From contig CAIPDT010000116.1 in NCBI GenBank assembly GCA_903863905.1, forward strand, positions 1 to 34,600: DNA of 34,600 nucleotides, given 5' to 3'. Below are positions 8,131 to 15,976 of this stretch, piece after piece; the first letter of the stretch is position 1, and each line of letters starts with the position of its first letter. The notes beneath the pieces are model-generated. The model did not search any database, was not told the DNA's origin, and worked only from the letters and a program-made list of their open reading frames with translations. The stretch is from an uncultured Methylococcaceae bacterium (GTDB lineage Bacteria; Pseudomonadota; Gammaproteobacteria; Methylococcales; Methylomonadaceae). The position numbers and the translations under genes are program-made.

Positions 8131-9382
8131 GAAGGGGTAACCATTGTTGACGACGATTTTGCGGTTTAGCAAACAGTAACTGGACATTAGAAATCGACTT
8201 TTCTCTAAAGCCGCCTTCGCAATAGCAGAGATAAAACTCCCACATTCTAATAAACTCCTCGTTATAACCCAAGGCTCTCACCTGATGTAAAGCCGCCATA
8301 AATCTTTTTCGCCAACTATTAAGAGTTAAGGCATAGCTCTCGCCTTGGTCTTCCAGATTAATCAGGCGAAGGTCAGTACATCGTGAAGCACTGTCTATAA
8401 TGACGTTGACACACGGGATAAAACTGCCCGGAAAAATGTAGCGTTTAATAAAGTCGACACTTTTTACAGCCTGTTGATAATGCCGGTCTTCTATGGTGAT
8501 CGCTTGAATCAAGCCCAAGCCTTCTGGCTTTAATAAGGCGGCACAGTGTTTTAAATACGTATCCAGATAATGATGTCCGACCGCTTCTATCATTTCAATA
8601 GAAACCAGTTTGTCATAACGGCCTTGTAATTCACGATAGTCCTTCATCAACACGGTCACTCTGTCGGCAACACCGGCGGCGGCAATGCGTTGTTGTGCCG
8701 CGTCAAATTGCTGTTGAGAAATCGTGGTCGTGGTAATTTTACAGCCGTATTTGCTCGCGGCATACGTTGCAAAACCACCCCACCCTGTCCCTATTTCCAC
8801 GAGATGATCTTCTGGCTTTAAATCCAGTTTCTGACAAATCCGCTCCAGCTTTGCCGTCGAAGCCTCCTCAAGACTTAAGTCAGGCTGATAATAAGTCGCC
8901 GATGAATACATACCATGCTGATCAAGAAACAATTCAAACAAATCATTACCCAAATCATAATGCGCCGCGATATTTTTCCGGCTACCTTGCTGGGAATTTC
9001 GATTGGCAAAATGCCAGATCTTAAGTAATTGATTCGCCAACGTGGCCAAGCCCCCTTCCATGCTATCGAGTAAATCACGATTACGAACTAAAATCTGTAC
9101 TACTCGGCATAGATCATCGGCTTGCCACGCCTGAGCCATATAAGACTCTGCGGCACCAATGGAACCTCCGAGTGCTATTTGCTGGTAAAACCCTATATCC
9201 AACACGTCAATTCTGGCGGATAAACCATCCACGCCTTCCGACCCTAAGACATATTCACCTAAGGCATCCGAAATGATTAATACGGCATTCTCTAAGCGGG
9301 CCAGTTTATCCAGAAACGCTTTGCGAAAAAACAAATCAATGCGGGTCGGGGTTTTACTCAACGGGTTAACAACGGTGTTCAT
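8120..9382 (-). CDS. Cyclopropane-fatty-acid synthase-like methyltransferase
   Basis: This 420-residue SAM-dependent enzyme would add a methylene or methyl group to double bonds of phospholipid acyl chains at the inner membrane face. The family's AHYDLGNDLFELFLD segment lies at about 140-154 and the SAM-binding glycine motif VEIGTGWGGFA at 195-205. The lipid-site region includes QAITIEDRHY, and the C-terminal CYCEGGFREK corresponds to the conserved AGAFR region of E. coli Cfa. Length is slightly above E. coli Cfa. It lies 25 bp downstream of the DUF1365 gene. With a desaturase and an FAD oxidase in the same series, the product may be a further modified methylated or cyclopropanated acyl chain; that is inference. 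Confidence 0.92.
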   Translation of the reverse strand: MNTVVNPLSKTPTRIDLFFRKAFLDKLARLENAVLIISDALGEYVLGSEGVDGLSARIDVLDIGFYQQIALGGSIGAAESYMAQAWQADDLCRVVQILVRNRDLLDSMEGGLATLANQLLKIWHFANRNSQQGSRKNIAAHYDLGNDLFELFLDQHGMYSSATYYQPDLSLEEASTAKLERICQKLDLKPEDHLVEIGTGWGGFATYAASKYGCKITTTTISQQQFDAAQQRIAAAGVADRVTVLMKDYRELQGRYDKLVSIEMIEAVGHHYLDTYLKHCAALLKPEGLGLIQAITIEDRHYQQAVKSVDFIKRYIFPGSFIPCVNVIIDSASRCTDLRLINLEDQGESYALTLNSWRKRFMAALHQVRALGYNEEFIRMWEFYLCYCEGGFREKSISNVQLLFAKPQNRRQQWLPLHEV

Positions 9383-9407
9383 GGAAGTCTCCTGGATTTT
9401 GCTTGGA

Positions 9408-10169
9408 TTATTTTTCTGGGTGGCTATAAAAAGGAATCCCTTTTAACCACAATCGTAGGGCTTGCCAGTAAATAGACATGACCACAGATAGCGTTAAAAA
9501 TGGAAAACGTAACGGCAGATTACGCATTTCAGCAGAGGTCATTGCTTTCGATTTAAGCTGTAAAGTGGCATCAAAGCAGCAGTCATTGTCCTGTTCTAAC
9601 TGCATATTGATAGTCAGGTTTGATTCATGCAAACTGAACTGCCATCGGTAATACTGCTCCATGGGCATAAATGGGGAGACATGAAAAGCTTTGTTAAACT
9701 CAAAGCTCCATTTATGCTTTTGCGAAGACCCCTCTTCGACTTCTAGCACATAACAATATCGTTCATTCCACGGTGTGTTATTAATTTCAGCTAGAATATA
9801 ACGAGGCGACTCTGAACCCTCGGGATAACAGAAATAAAAACTGACGGGATTATAGCCAAAGCCCAGAAAACGTAAATGGGTTAACAAACAGATTCGCCCC
9901 TCAAAAAACTCCCCGTTATGTTCCTTGAGCCGATTTTTTATTGCGCTAGACAAATCGTGTCCGGTCTGACCGCCGAGATAATCCTTACGATAAAAACTAA
10001 CTAGATTAAACCGCTCAAAAGACCAAAACTGACTCATAGCCATCACCTGATCAAGTTCATCCAAATCTAGCCAGGTCATAAAGACAGGATAGTTAAAGGC
10101 GTGACTTTTAGGCATATATCGACGATGCCTAACCCAACCTTCATAAAGACGACTGTGTAATGGGGTCAT
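9408..10169 (-). CDS. DUF1365 family protein
   Basis: This 253-residue protein of unknown reaction is a near-constant partner of Cfa-like and FAD-oxidase genes. Recognisable family features are the start LHSRLYEGWVRHRRY with MTWLDLDELD, the central FGYNPVSFYFCY (about 108-119), the NNTPWNERYCYVL segment, and the FHVSPFMPM motif. Its ATG overlaps the stop of the upstream FAD oxidase by 4 nt (ATGA), so the two are translationally coupled. It probably works with those enzymes on acyl chains. The family call is firm; the biochemical role is not established as far as I know. Confidence 0.9.
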   Translation of the reverse strand: MTPLHSRLYEGWVRHRRYMPKSHAFNYPVFMTWLDLDELDQVMAMSQFWSFERFNLVSFYRKDYLGGQTGHDLSSAIKNRLKEHNGEFFEGRICLLTHLRFLGFGYNPVSFYFCYPEGSESPRYILAEINNTPWNERYCYVLEVEEGSSQKHKWSFEFNKAFHVSPFMPMEQYYRWQFSLHESNLTINMQLEQDNDCCFDATLQLKSKAMTSAEMRNLPLRFPFLTLSVVMSIYWQALRLWLKGIPFYSHPEK

Positions 10170-11407
10170 GACGGTCTGTTGATTAGTTCAATCACTTCTT
10201 GGGCACTTTTAGCGCCGTCTTCATGAAAGCCCCATCCCCAATACGCGCCAGTATAATAAGTAGAATGTTGCCCATTGATTTCTTCACGACGCTGTTGGGC
10301 GGCCAGACTGTTGATGCTGTAAACAGGGTGATGATAGATTCTTGTTTGAAGAATTTTTGCCGGATCAATACGGTCTGTACAATTAAGTGTGACCAATAGC
10401 GGTTCGGGGGCTGACAGATTTTGTAACAGATTCATATAATAAGTCACCGTACACCGAGACTGGTGTTCGCTGAATTTTAAGGCATTCCAACTTGCCCATG
10501 CTTTAGGATGCTTAGGCATTAAATTAGCGTCCGTATGTAATACCACTTCATTCTCCTGAAAAGTCATGGCCCCCAGAATCTCGACTTCATTTTGAGTCGG
10601 TTCTTCCAATAACCTTAAAGCTTGGTCGCTATGACAGGCAAAAATAACCCGATCAAACTGTTGCTGGTCTGAAGATGTCTTTACCGTAACGCCCTGATTA
10701 TTGCGACTGACCGCCGTCACGGGAGTGTTCAAGCGTAATTCACCCTGAAAACTCCGCTGAAAGGCTTGAATATACGTTGAAGACCCCCCCACAATAGTGC
10801 GCCACTCCGGCCTATCGCTGGTTTTTAACATTTGGTGATTAGCCATGAAGCTGACGAAATAACGTACCGGAAACTGCTTGACTAATTCGGCAGAACCGGA
10901 CCATAAAGCACTCCCCATAGGCAAAATATGATCATCTATAAAGGCTTCGCTATAGCGGTTGTTTTGTAAATAATCGCCCAGTGTTAACACATCATCGGTA
11001 CTGTTTAACAAGGCCGGAGCCTCTCGATAAAAACGCAGGATATCCTTGACCATGCGATAAAAGCGGGGGCTTAACAAGTTTTGGCGCTGACAAAAGAGTT
11101 TGTCCATCGTGGTGGCATTGTATTCAAGCCCGGTAAGAGCATTGGCTACACTAAAACTCATATCAGAAGGCTGAGACGTTACCCCCAAATCATGCAAGAA
11201 CTGACAGAAAAAATGATAATTATGTTCGTTGAAGACAATAAAACCGGTATCAACGGGATAATTTTGCTCTTCCAGCACGATATTATGCGTATCCGTATGA
11301 CCACCTGGATAGGGATTCGCTTCAAAAACGGTGACTTGATGCTGTTGACTTAAATAGTGAGCCGCATAAACGCCAGAAATTCCGCTGCCTACAATCGCTA
11401 TTTTCAT
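10166..11407 (-). CDS. FAD-dependent amine-oxidase-like oxidoreductase
   Basis: This 413-residue flavoprotein begins with a textbook Rossmann FAD site: MKIAIVGSGISGVYAAHYL (GSGISG, 7-12), the ribose-binding acidic residue in TVFEANPYPGGHTD, and VDTGFIVFNE. The C-terminal FAD contact region includes YTGAYWGWGFHEDG. It belongs to the NAD(P)-binding/amine oxidase superfamily seen beside cfa genes. In plants the same two activities are fused: an FAD-oxidase domain precedes the cyclopropane synthase domain. Here they are separate neighbours, which supports a shared acyl-chain pathway. It starts 5 bp after the desaturase stop and overlaps the DUF1365 gene by 4 nt. The exact substrate is unknown. 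Confidence 0.88.
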   Translation of the reverse strand: MKIAIVGSGISGVYAAHYLSQQHQVTVFEANPYPGGHTDTHNIVLEEQNYPVDTGFIVFNEHNYHFFCQFLHDLGVTSQPSDMSFSVANALTGLEYNATTMDKLFCQRQNLLSPRFYRMVKDILRFYREAPALLNSTDDVLTLGDYLQNNRYSEAFIDDHILPMGSALWSGSAELVKQFPVRYFVSFMANHQMLKTSDRPEWRTIVGGSSTYIQAFQRSFQGELRLNTPVTAVSRNNQGVTVKTSSDQQQFDRVIFACHSDQALRLLEEPTQNEVEILGAMTFQENEVVLHTDANLMPKHPKAWASWNALKFSEHQSRCTVTYYMNLLQNLSAPEPLLVTLNCTDRIDPAKILQTRIYHHPVYSINSLAAQQRREEINGQHSTYYTGAYWGWGFHEDGAKSAQEVIELINRPS

Positions 11408-11412
11408 ATATT

Positions 11413-12342
11413 TTATTCCTTTGAAACAAGGTTTAACGTTAACCTTTCAGTGGGTACTTGTTGTAAATCCCAGATTAAACCAAACAAAGACATGAGTTTT
11501 AAAAGATAGTAACTGATATCAATTTCCCACCAAAAGAAGCCTTGTCTGGCTGAGACTGGATAATGATGATGATTGTTATGCCAACCTTCGCCTAAAGAGA
11601 TCAGTGCCAAAAAGGCATTATTCCGGCTGTCATCATCGGTTTGATAGCGTTTGGAGCCCAACAAATGCGCCAAGGAATTAATTGAAAGAGTGCCATGTAT
11701 CAACACAATCGTAGAAACAAAATACCCCCATATCAACATTTGCGAGGCATTGGTATTTAGTTCGGGAAAGTAAACTTCTAGCCATTTCCCCAACCCTAAC
11801 ATAAAAAAAGCGTAAACAACGGGCACCACAATATCAAAACGATCCAGCCAACGCAGTTCTGGATATTTAATTAAATCACGCACGCAATGTTCTTGGGTTT
11901 TAAAGTTTTTAAGACAGAGAAACCAGCCCAAATGACTCCAAAAAAAACCGTGCCTTGGACTGTGAATATCTTTTTCTTTATCTGAATATAAATGATGCCG
12001 ACGGTGATGAGAGGCCCACCATATCGGCCCACGCTGGGTTGCCGTTGAACCTAACAAGGCAAACAAAAACTGACAAACCCGACTGGTTTTAAAAGCTTTA
12101 TGGGAGAAATAGCGATGATAAAATGCCGTGATAGCAAACATCCGAATAAAATACGAAAACAGGGCTACCCACAAGGCCGCGGGGCTCCAGCCGACCACAA
12201 AAACCAGCAGACAAACGACATGCATCAGAATAAACGGTATCACCCTGAGCCAATCAATGGCCTCGTCACTTTGATTGGTTTTCTTTACCGTGCTGTTATC
12301 AAACCAACTGAGTAACTTAATCAATATTGTTTTCAAAAACAT
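11413..12342 (-). CDS. Fatty acid desaturase, acyl-CoA delta-9 type
   Basis: This 309-residue di-iron membrane enzyme would introduce a double bond into acyl chains. All three histidine boxes are present: HRYFSH (76-81), HHRRHH (112-117) and HNNHHH (255-260). Hydrophobic segments at about 35-70, 90-105, 172-187 and 203-220 fit the four-helix fold. GGAG lies 9 nt before the ATG. It is the first gene of the minus-strand lipid series and is preceded by the perfect inverted repeat at 12391-12431. The double bond it makes could be the substrate of the Cfa-like enzyme downstream. The family is certain; chain length and position specificity cannot be read from sequence. Confidence 0.92.
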   Translation of the reverse strand: MFLKTILIKLLSWFDNSTVKKTNQSDEAIDWLRVIPFILMHVVCLLVFVVGWSPAALWVALFSYFIRMFAITAFYHRYFSHKAFKTSRVCQFLFALLGSTATQRGPIWWASHHRRHHLYSDKEKDIHSPRHGFFWSHLGWFLCLKNFKTQEHCVRDLIKYPELRWLDRFDIVVPVVYAFFMLGLGKWLEVYFPELNTNASQMLIWGYFVSTIVLIHGTLSINSLAHLLGSKRYQTDDDSRNNAFLALISLGEGWHNNHHHYPVSARQGFFWWEIDISYYLLKLMSLFGLIWDLQQVPTERLTLNLVSKE

Positions 12343-12390
12343 GAATAACTCCGGGAATTTAGACTTTGTATTTAATATTATTTCATGTGA

Positions 12391-12431
12391 CTGTTACGTG
12401 AACGTTTAAAATGAAAACGTTCACGTAACAG
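12391..12431. promoter_or_regulatory. Perfect 17-bp inverted repeat, candidate shared operator
   Basis: CTGTTACGTGAACGTTT (12391-12407) is repeated exactly in inverse at 12415-12431, with a 7-nt AT-rich centre. ACGT occurs four times at spacings of 6, 15 and 6 nt. It stands between the divergent desaturase (start 12342) and SnoaL-like lipoprotein (start 12479) genes and has no T-run, so it looks like a protein-binding site rather than a terminator. The GTGAAC core recalls operators of TetR-family fatty-acid regulators such as DesT, but that comparison is from memory and the regulator is not in the window. Confidence 0.8.
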
Positions 12432-12478
12432 AGCAAACACTATGTCATATTAAGCTTATAAAAAATACGAGGTTATTT

Positions 12479-13048
12479 ATGAAATATTCTTTGGTGTTAT
12501 GTTGCTTATTGGTTAGCGCTTGCTTATTGGTTACCGCTTGCAGTCCTATTGAAACAAGCTCGATACAGGAATACCTGGCTCTTGCACCGACTGAGCCAAG
12601 TGTTCAAACCAACCAACGGATACAAGCTTTCACAAAGTTATATGATCAACTGGATTCCAGTTCCGATCCTATTGATGAATCAATAACAACAACGTACGCT
12701 GAAAAATTCTATTTTAATGACACCTTAGTGACCCTCCATGACCGACAGAACTTATTGAAGTATTTAAAACAGACTCAACAAAATATTGATGCCATGAGTT
12801 TTAAAGTACTCAGTGTGCAAGACAATGGCCAGGATGCTTACGTGCGTTGGTTAATGAAAACCCAATTCAAGTTGCTTGGACAAGAGGTTGATAGCCAGTC
12901 TATCGGCTTTAGTCATTTACGCTTTAATGCGGACAACAAAATAATATTGCACCAAGACTATTGGGACAATATGCAGGGCTTTTATCAACATATACCTATT
13001 ATAGGAGGCGTATTGAGATGGATAAAAAACAGCGCAAGCCATTACTGA
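12479..13048 (+). CDS. SnoaL/NTF2-like lipoprotein
   Basis: This 189-residue protein starts with a lipoprotein signal: a hydrophobic stretch and two possible lipoboxes, LVSAC (Cys15) and LVTAC (Cys21). The mature part fits an NTF2-like cone fold, with KLYDQLDSSS near its start, FYFNDTL, then beta strands ending in SHLRFNADNKIILHQDYWDN and a basic IPIIGGVLRWIKNSAS tail. SnoaL-like proteins with this tail recur with Cfa, DUF1365 and FAD-oxidase genes. A GAGG site lies 7-10 nt before the ATG. It is read divergently from the desaturase and probably shares the inverted-repeat control. Its substrate is unknown; lipid binding near the membrane is inferred. Confidence 0.75.
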   Translation: MKYSLVLCCLLVSACLLVTACSPIETSSIQEYLALAPTEPSVQTNQRIQAFTKLYDQLDSSSDPIDESITTTYAEKFYFNDTLVTLHDRQNLLKYLKQTQQNIDAMSFKVLSVQDNGQDAYVRWLMKTQFKLLGQEVDSQSIGFSHLRFNADNKIILHQDYWDNMQGFYQHIPIIGGVLRWIKNSASHY

Positions 13049-13146
13049 AAGGCCTCCAAGATTCCGAGATTGAGTTGGCTTACCTAAATGTCTGGTTTGG
13101 CAACAAACCCTTTTCTGAAGAATTAAAAGAAACGTTACTAAAATGA
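13018..13146 (+). pseudogene. 42-codon remnant resembling the C-terminus of a chalcone-isomerase-like protein
   Basis: An AGGAGG site (13003-13008) lies 9 nt before the ATG at 13018, both inside the end of the SnoaL-like gene, and the stop overlaps the lipocalin start by 4 nt. The product ends in AYLNVWFGNKPFSEELKETL, which closely follows the usual C-terminal pattern of chalcone-isomerase-like proteins (alpha helix, then W-F/L-G-x-x-P, then L-K-x-x-L-L). Such genes commonly sit in the same lipid cluster. Only about the last 35 residues remain, so I read this as the stub left by a deletion that joined it to the preceding gene. It could still be translated as a microprotein, since its start signal and frame are intact. 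Confidence 0.5.
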
Positions 13147-13679
13147 AAAATAAAATAATCTGTTTATGCGTCGGCCTTTTTACCTCGATTATCGGCGGCT
13201 GTTCAAGTCAAAACCTGCCACCAATTAAACCGGTCGCGGAAGTCAATTTAAATGAATTTATGGGCGACTGGTATGTGATTGCGTGCATTCCCACGTTTAT
13301 AGAAACCGAAGCATACAACGCCATTGAATCTTACCAGCTCAAAAAAGACGGCAGTATCAACACGACTTTCGTTTTTAACGAAGGCAGATTTAATGGGCCT
13401 AAAAAGCGGTATAACCCACATGGATTTGTAGTTGAAAATACCAGTAATGCAGTCTGGGGCATGCAATTTATCTGGCCGTTTAAAGCTGAATATATTATTG
13501 CGTATCTTGATAAAGATTACACCAGTACCATCATTGCAAGAAATGCCAGAGACTATGTCTGGATAATGGCGCGTACACCTGTTATTTCTGACAGCCAATA
13601 CCAAGAACTAACCACAGCCGTTGCAAATCTTGGCTATGACGTGAGCAAAGTGCGAAAAGTGCCACAACAAGTGCAATAA
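13143..13679 (+). CDS. Bacterial lipocalin, Blc type, lipoprotein
   Basis: This 178-residue protein has a lipoprotein signal ending in IIGGC (Cys20), then the lipocalin first-strand motif FMGDWYVIACIP with the invariant G-x-W (G41, W43). Further landmarks are the second-strand region AIESYQLKKDGSI, WPFKAEYIIAYLDKDYT and the closing YVWIMARTP. This matches the Blc outer-membrane lipocalins that bind lysophospholipids or fatty acids. Its ATG overlaps the preceding stop by 4 nt. Placement beside acyl-chain-modifying genes suggests it handles altered lipids in the envelope; that is inference. Length is normal for the family. Confidence 0.88.
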   Translation: MKNKIICLCVGLFTSIIGGCSSQNLPPIKPVAEVNLNEFMGDWYVIACIPTFIETEAYNAIESYQLKKDGSINTTFVFNEGRFNGPKKRYNPHGFVVENTSNAVWGMQFIWPFKAEYIIAYLDKDYTSTIIARNARDYVWIMARTPVISDSQYQELTTAVANLGYDVSKVRKVPQQVQ

Positions 13680-13836
13680 TTTTTGTTTTTGTCTTGCTGA
13701 TTACATCAACGCCCTCAGGAGAAAAACCTTCAGGTACACAACCGCAACCCACATCAAGCGGTTTAACTCTAACATGCAATCTTTAATGACTATTGGAATT
13801 CAAATTGTTTTCTAAAAAAACCGAAAACTTGACCGT

Positions 13837-15426
13837 TTAAAGTATATCTAAATGCTCATAAGCCGGTAACGTCTCTATCCGTTTATCTTCCAGCGGTTTG
13901 CCGATAGTAAAGTGATACAAACTCTGAAACTGTTCATCTTTAAAGCCTAACAACTCATGAACGCTATCATCAAAATAACAACCGATGCCCGTACCTCGAT
14001 ATCCCGCTGCTTCTGCTTCTAAATACAGTACCTGCCCTATCAAACCCGTCTCCCAAAACAAGCGTCGATATAACCAAGCCGCTTCTGCCATCGTTTCACT
14101 AAATTCTGCGACCATGCCCAAACTAAAGGCACTGTCACTGGCAATGGGTTGATGACACGATACCGTTTTCGCGAACTGCCGACAATCTCCTCTATATAAT
14201 AAGTATAAGGGCAGGTCTTCCACGACCCGCTGCCACAAAAACTCGTCCAATGTCCCCGCCTTTAGTTTATCTATGGCCTCATTGTTTCTAAGTAACGCAT
14301 AAACACCCGACTCTAAACCCTCTACCCGATGTACAAAGATAAACAAATGGACTTTAGCTGGCCAGCACCACGCCTGAAAAGCCGGTGCAGTCGGCATCAC
14401 TGCCGACAGTATCCGATAAAAATCAGCCTGTGGCATTAACGCCATTTTGCCGTCAAACTGCTGGGCGCTTCGGCGTTGTCGAATAATTGACGTGGCAGTT
14501 TGAGTACACGCGATTGCCAAAGGAGGAACTGACAAAGCCTGGCACAGGGGTTCTTTGGTGCTGGGTTTGCTAGCAGCTAAAGATACGTCATCAATCACCG
14601 GCCATTTATATAAATGATAGGCACGTAAACTATCCGCTTTACCCGACCAAACACCCGCTTGAGAAGCCTCTATTAAGGACTTCATATCAAAGTCTGTGTT
14701 ATCCAGCCCGACTTTAATTCGACATAACAGATCAGGGGACTCCCCTTCTAAGGCTTTAAAATCAGCCGTGCGATTTAAGCCTAATAATTGGGCAATATCA
14801 TCATCTGAGGTTTCAGCTATCAACTCAATAGACCACCCTAACGTTACAGCGGCATACCGCAAAGCGCCAATGGCATGACCTAAATCATGCTGACAATAGC
14901 GAAACGCACGCTCACCATACTTCCACGCTTCGCGCCAATGTACGGATGACAAGCCAATGACAAGACTACTTTCTGGTGCATTGTCAGAAAACTGACAACG
15001 TTGTTCTAGGGTATGATCATGACTCACATAATGATACACACCTGCTTTAAGTGCCTCATGACCGGTACTGATTAAATACGCTTCGGTAGGATGTAAATTA
15101 CCACTCGATGGATTACAGCGCAAAGCCCAACGACTCGGCCCAAACTGTTTCCAAGCCGATAAGCCAAAAGCCAACTCTAAGAGTAAACCCATATTAGCTA
15201 AGGTTAACGGCTGTTCGGCAATGGTTTCAGGCTGATCTAAAGCCGAAAACAACACGGCTAGCTCTGCCCCCGGCTTGGGCAAGGTGAGCAGTTCACACCC
15301 CGAAAAACGCCTAAATTGATCGGGTTGATCTTCCCAATCAATCGATTCAGGGCCTTTGGCATAGCGTTCTAAGCGATGCTTGGTTCGATTATGATAGGTT
15401 AAGACTGTGGTAATTGCTGTGTTCAT
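13837..15426 (-). CDS. SagB-type double nitroreductase-domain dehydrogenase
   Basis: This 529-residue protein is built from two nitroreductase-like FMN domains. The first opens with YHNRTKHRLERYAKGP (11-26), the usual SagB family entry, followed by NPSSGNLHPTEAYLIS (105-120) and CQHDLGHAIGALRYAAVTLGW. The second begins near RQRRSAQQFDGK and ends with FWETGLIGQVLYLEAEAAGY and GIGCYFDDSVHELLGF. SagB enzymes oxidise azolines in modified peptides, but no cyclodehydratase or precursor peptide is nearby, so a different oxidation is likely. It lies 70 bp downstream of, and in the same direction as, the NifZ-like gene that diverges from the nif operon. A link to nitrogen fixation is suggested only by position. 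Confidence 0.85.
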   Translation of the reverse strand: MNTAITTVLTYHNRTKHRLERYAKGPESIDWEDQPDQFRRFSGCELLTLPKPGAELAVLFSALDQPETIAEQPLTLANMGLLLELAFGLSAWKQFGPSRWALRCNPSSGNLHPTEAYLISTGHEALKAGVYHYVSHDHTLEQRCQFSDNAPESSLVIGLSSVHWREAWKYGERAFRYCQHDLGHAIGALRYAAVTLGWSIELIAETSDDDIAQLLGLNRTADFKALEGESPDLLCRIKVGLDNTDFDMKSLIEASQAGVWSGKADSLRAYHLYKWPVIDDVSLAASKPSTKEPLCQALSVPPLAIACTQTATSIIRQRRSAQQFDGKMALMPQADFYRILSAVMPTAPAFQAWCWPAKVHLFIFVHRVEGLESGVYALLRNNEAIDKLKAGTLDEFLWQRVVEDLPLYLLYRGDCRQFAKTVSCHQPIASDSAFSLGMVAEFSETMAEAAWLYRRLFWETGLIGQVLYLEAEAAGYRGTGIGCYFDDSVHELLGFKDEQFQSLYHFTIGKPLEDKRIETLPAYEHLDIL

Positions 15427-15496
15427 AATCGTTTAATTCACCGTGATTCAGACAGTTAAAGAGGGCAAGCGTGACGGGGTTGGGTTACCTTAACAC

Positions 15497-15775
15497 TTAT
15501 TGTAAATACGGGGGCGAAACTAATTTAGGCTCAATCATTAAATCTTCAACCCAACAGCCGACTGGATTACCTAAATTCATGTCTTTATCTTCAAAGCGAA
15601 CTAAAAAAACACTGCGATTAGGCTCTTCTTCCACATATCCAATTAAGGTAATAACCCCGCGAGTGCCGGCTTCCGCAAGGACGTCTCCATCAACACCACC
15701 GGGTATTGAACCATCATCAGCAATTAAACGTGCTGCATAAACGACATCACCGATCTCTAAATCTTCTACGTTCAT
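15497..15775 (-). CDS. NifZ-like single-domain protein
   Basis: This 92-residue protein resembles one NifZ domain: DLEIGDVVYAARLIADDGSI and PGGVDGDVLAEAGTRGVI align with the G-D-x-V ... D-G-T-x-P-G ... G-x-x-G pattern of NifZ, followed by FLVRFEDKD and GCWVEDL. It is distinct from the two-domain NifZ at 21562-22041. I chose the ATG at 15775 because AGAGGA lies 7 nt upstream; an in-frame ATG nine codons earlier has no such site. It reads away from the nif operon across a 201-bp control region that contains a NifA-type site. Its role may parallel NifZ in nitrogenase P-cluster maturation, or it may serve the SagB-type enzyme next to it. Confidence 0.75.
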   Translation of the reverse strand: MNVEDLEIGDVVYAARLIADDGSIPGGVDGDVLAEAGTRGVITLIGYVEEEPNRSVFLVRFEDKDMNLGNPVGCWVEDLMIEPKLVSPPYLQ

Positions 15776-15794
15776 TTCAAATCCTCTATGATTT

Positions 15795-15810
15795 TGTAGC
15801 AAACCTTACA
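15795..15810. promoter_or_regulatory. NifA upstream activator sequence (TGT-N10-ACA)
   Basis: TGTAGCAAACCTTACA matches the NifA consensus TGT, ten bases, ACA exactly. It lies about 105 bp upstream of the sigma-54 promoter at 15916-15931, a normal distance for DNA looping, and 20 bp upstream of the NifZ-like start on the other strand, so it could in principle serve both directions. Confidence 0.75.
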
Positions 15811-15915
15811 TTGTTAGTTAATTGTGCGATTTAAACCTACCTAAAACACCTTTACTTAAAACACTTGTAAACACTAAGCACTCAAAAAACAAGCAATTAG
15901 CGCAACAAAATAAAA

Positions 15916-15931
15916 TGGCATACAGGTTGCT
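15916..15931 (+). promoter_or_regulatory. Sigma-54 (RpoN) promoter for the nif operon
   Basis: TGGCATACAGGTTGCT fits the -24/-12 consensus TGGCAC-N5-TTGC with one mismatch. The GG (15917-15918) and GC (15929-15930) are correctly spaced. Transcription should start near 15942, giving a leader of about 35 nt before the iscA ATG at 15977. Together with the TGT-N10-ACA site it indicates control by NifA under nitrogen limitation. I found no equivalent -24/-12 element facing the NifZ-like/SagB side. Confidence 0.85.
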
Positions 15932-15976
15932 ATAAGTAATAACAAGAACGATGCCACCCAGTCAGGAGAATACAGA

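Noticed and set aside
13582-13779. Minus-strand open frame across the lipocalin end
   Set aside because: It overlaps the lipocalin coding sequence, has no ribosome binding site and no recognisable content.
13837-15426. Thiazole/oxazole-modified peptide (TOMM) biosynthesis cluster
   Set aside because: Only the SagB-type dehydrogenase is present; I see no cyclodehydratase, YcaO protein or precursor peptide nearby.
15776-15915. Second sigma-54 promoter facing the NifZ-like gene
   Set aside because: No TGGCAC-N5-TTGC-like element with correct spacing was found on the minus strand in this region.
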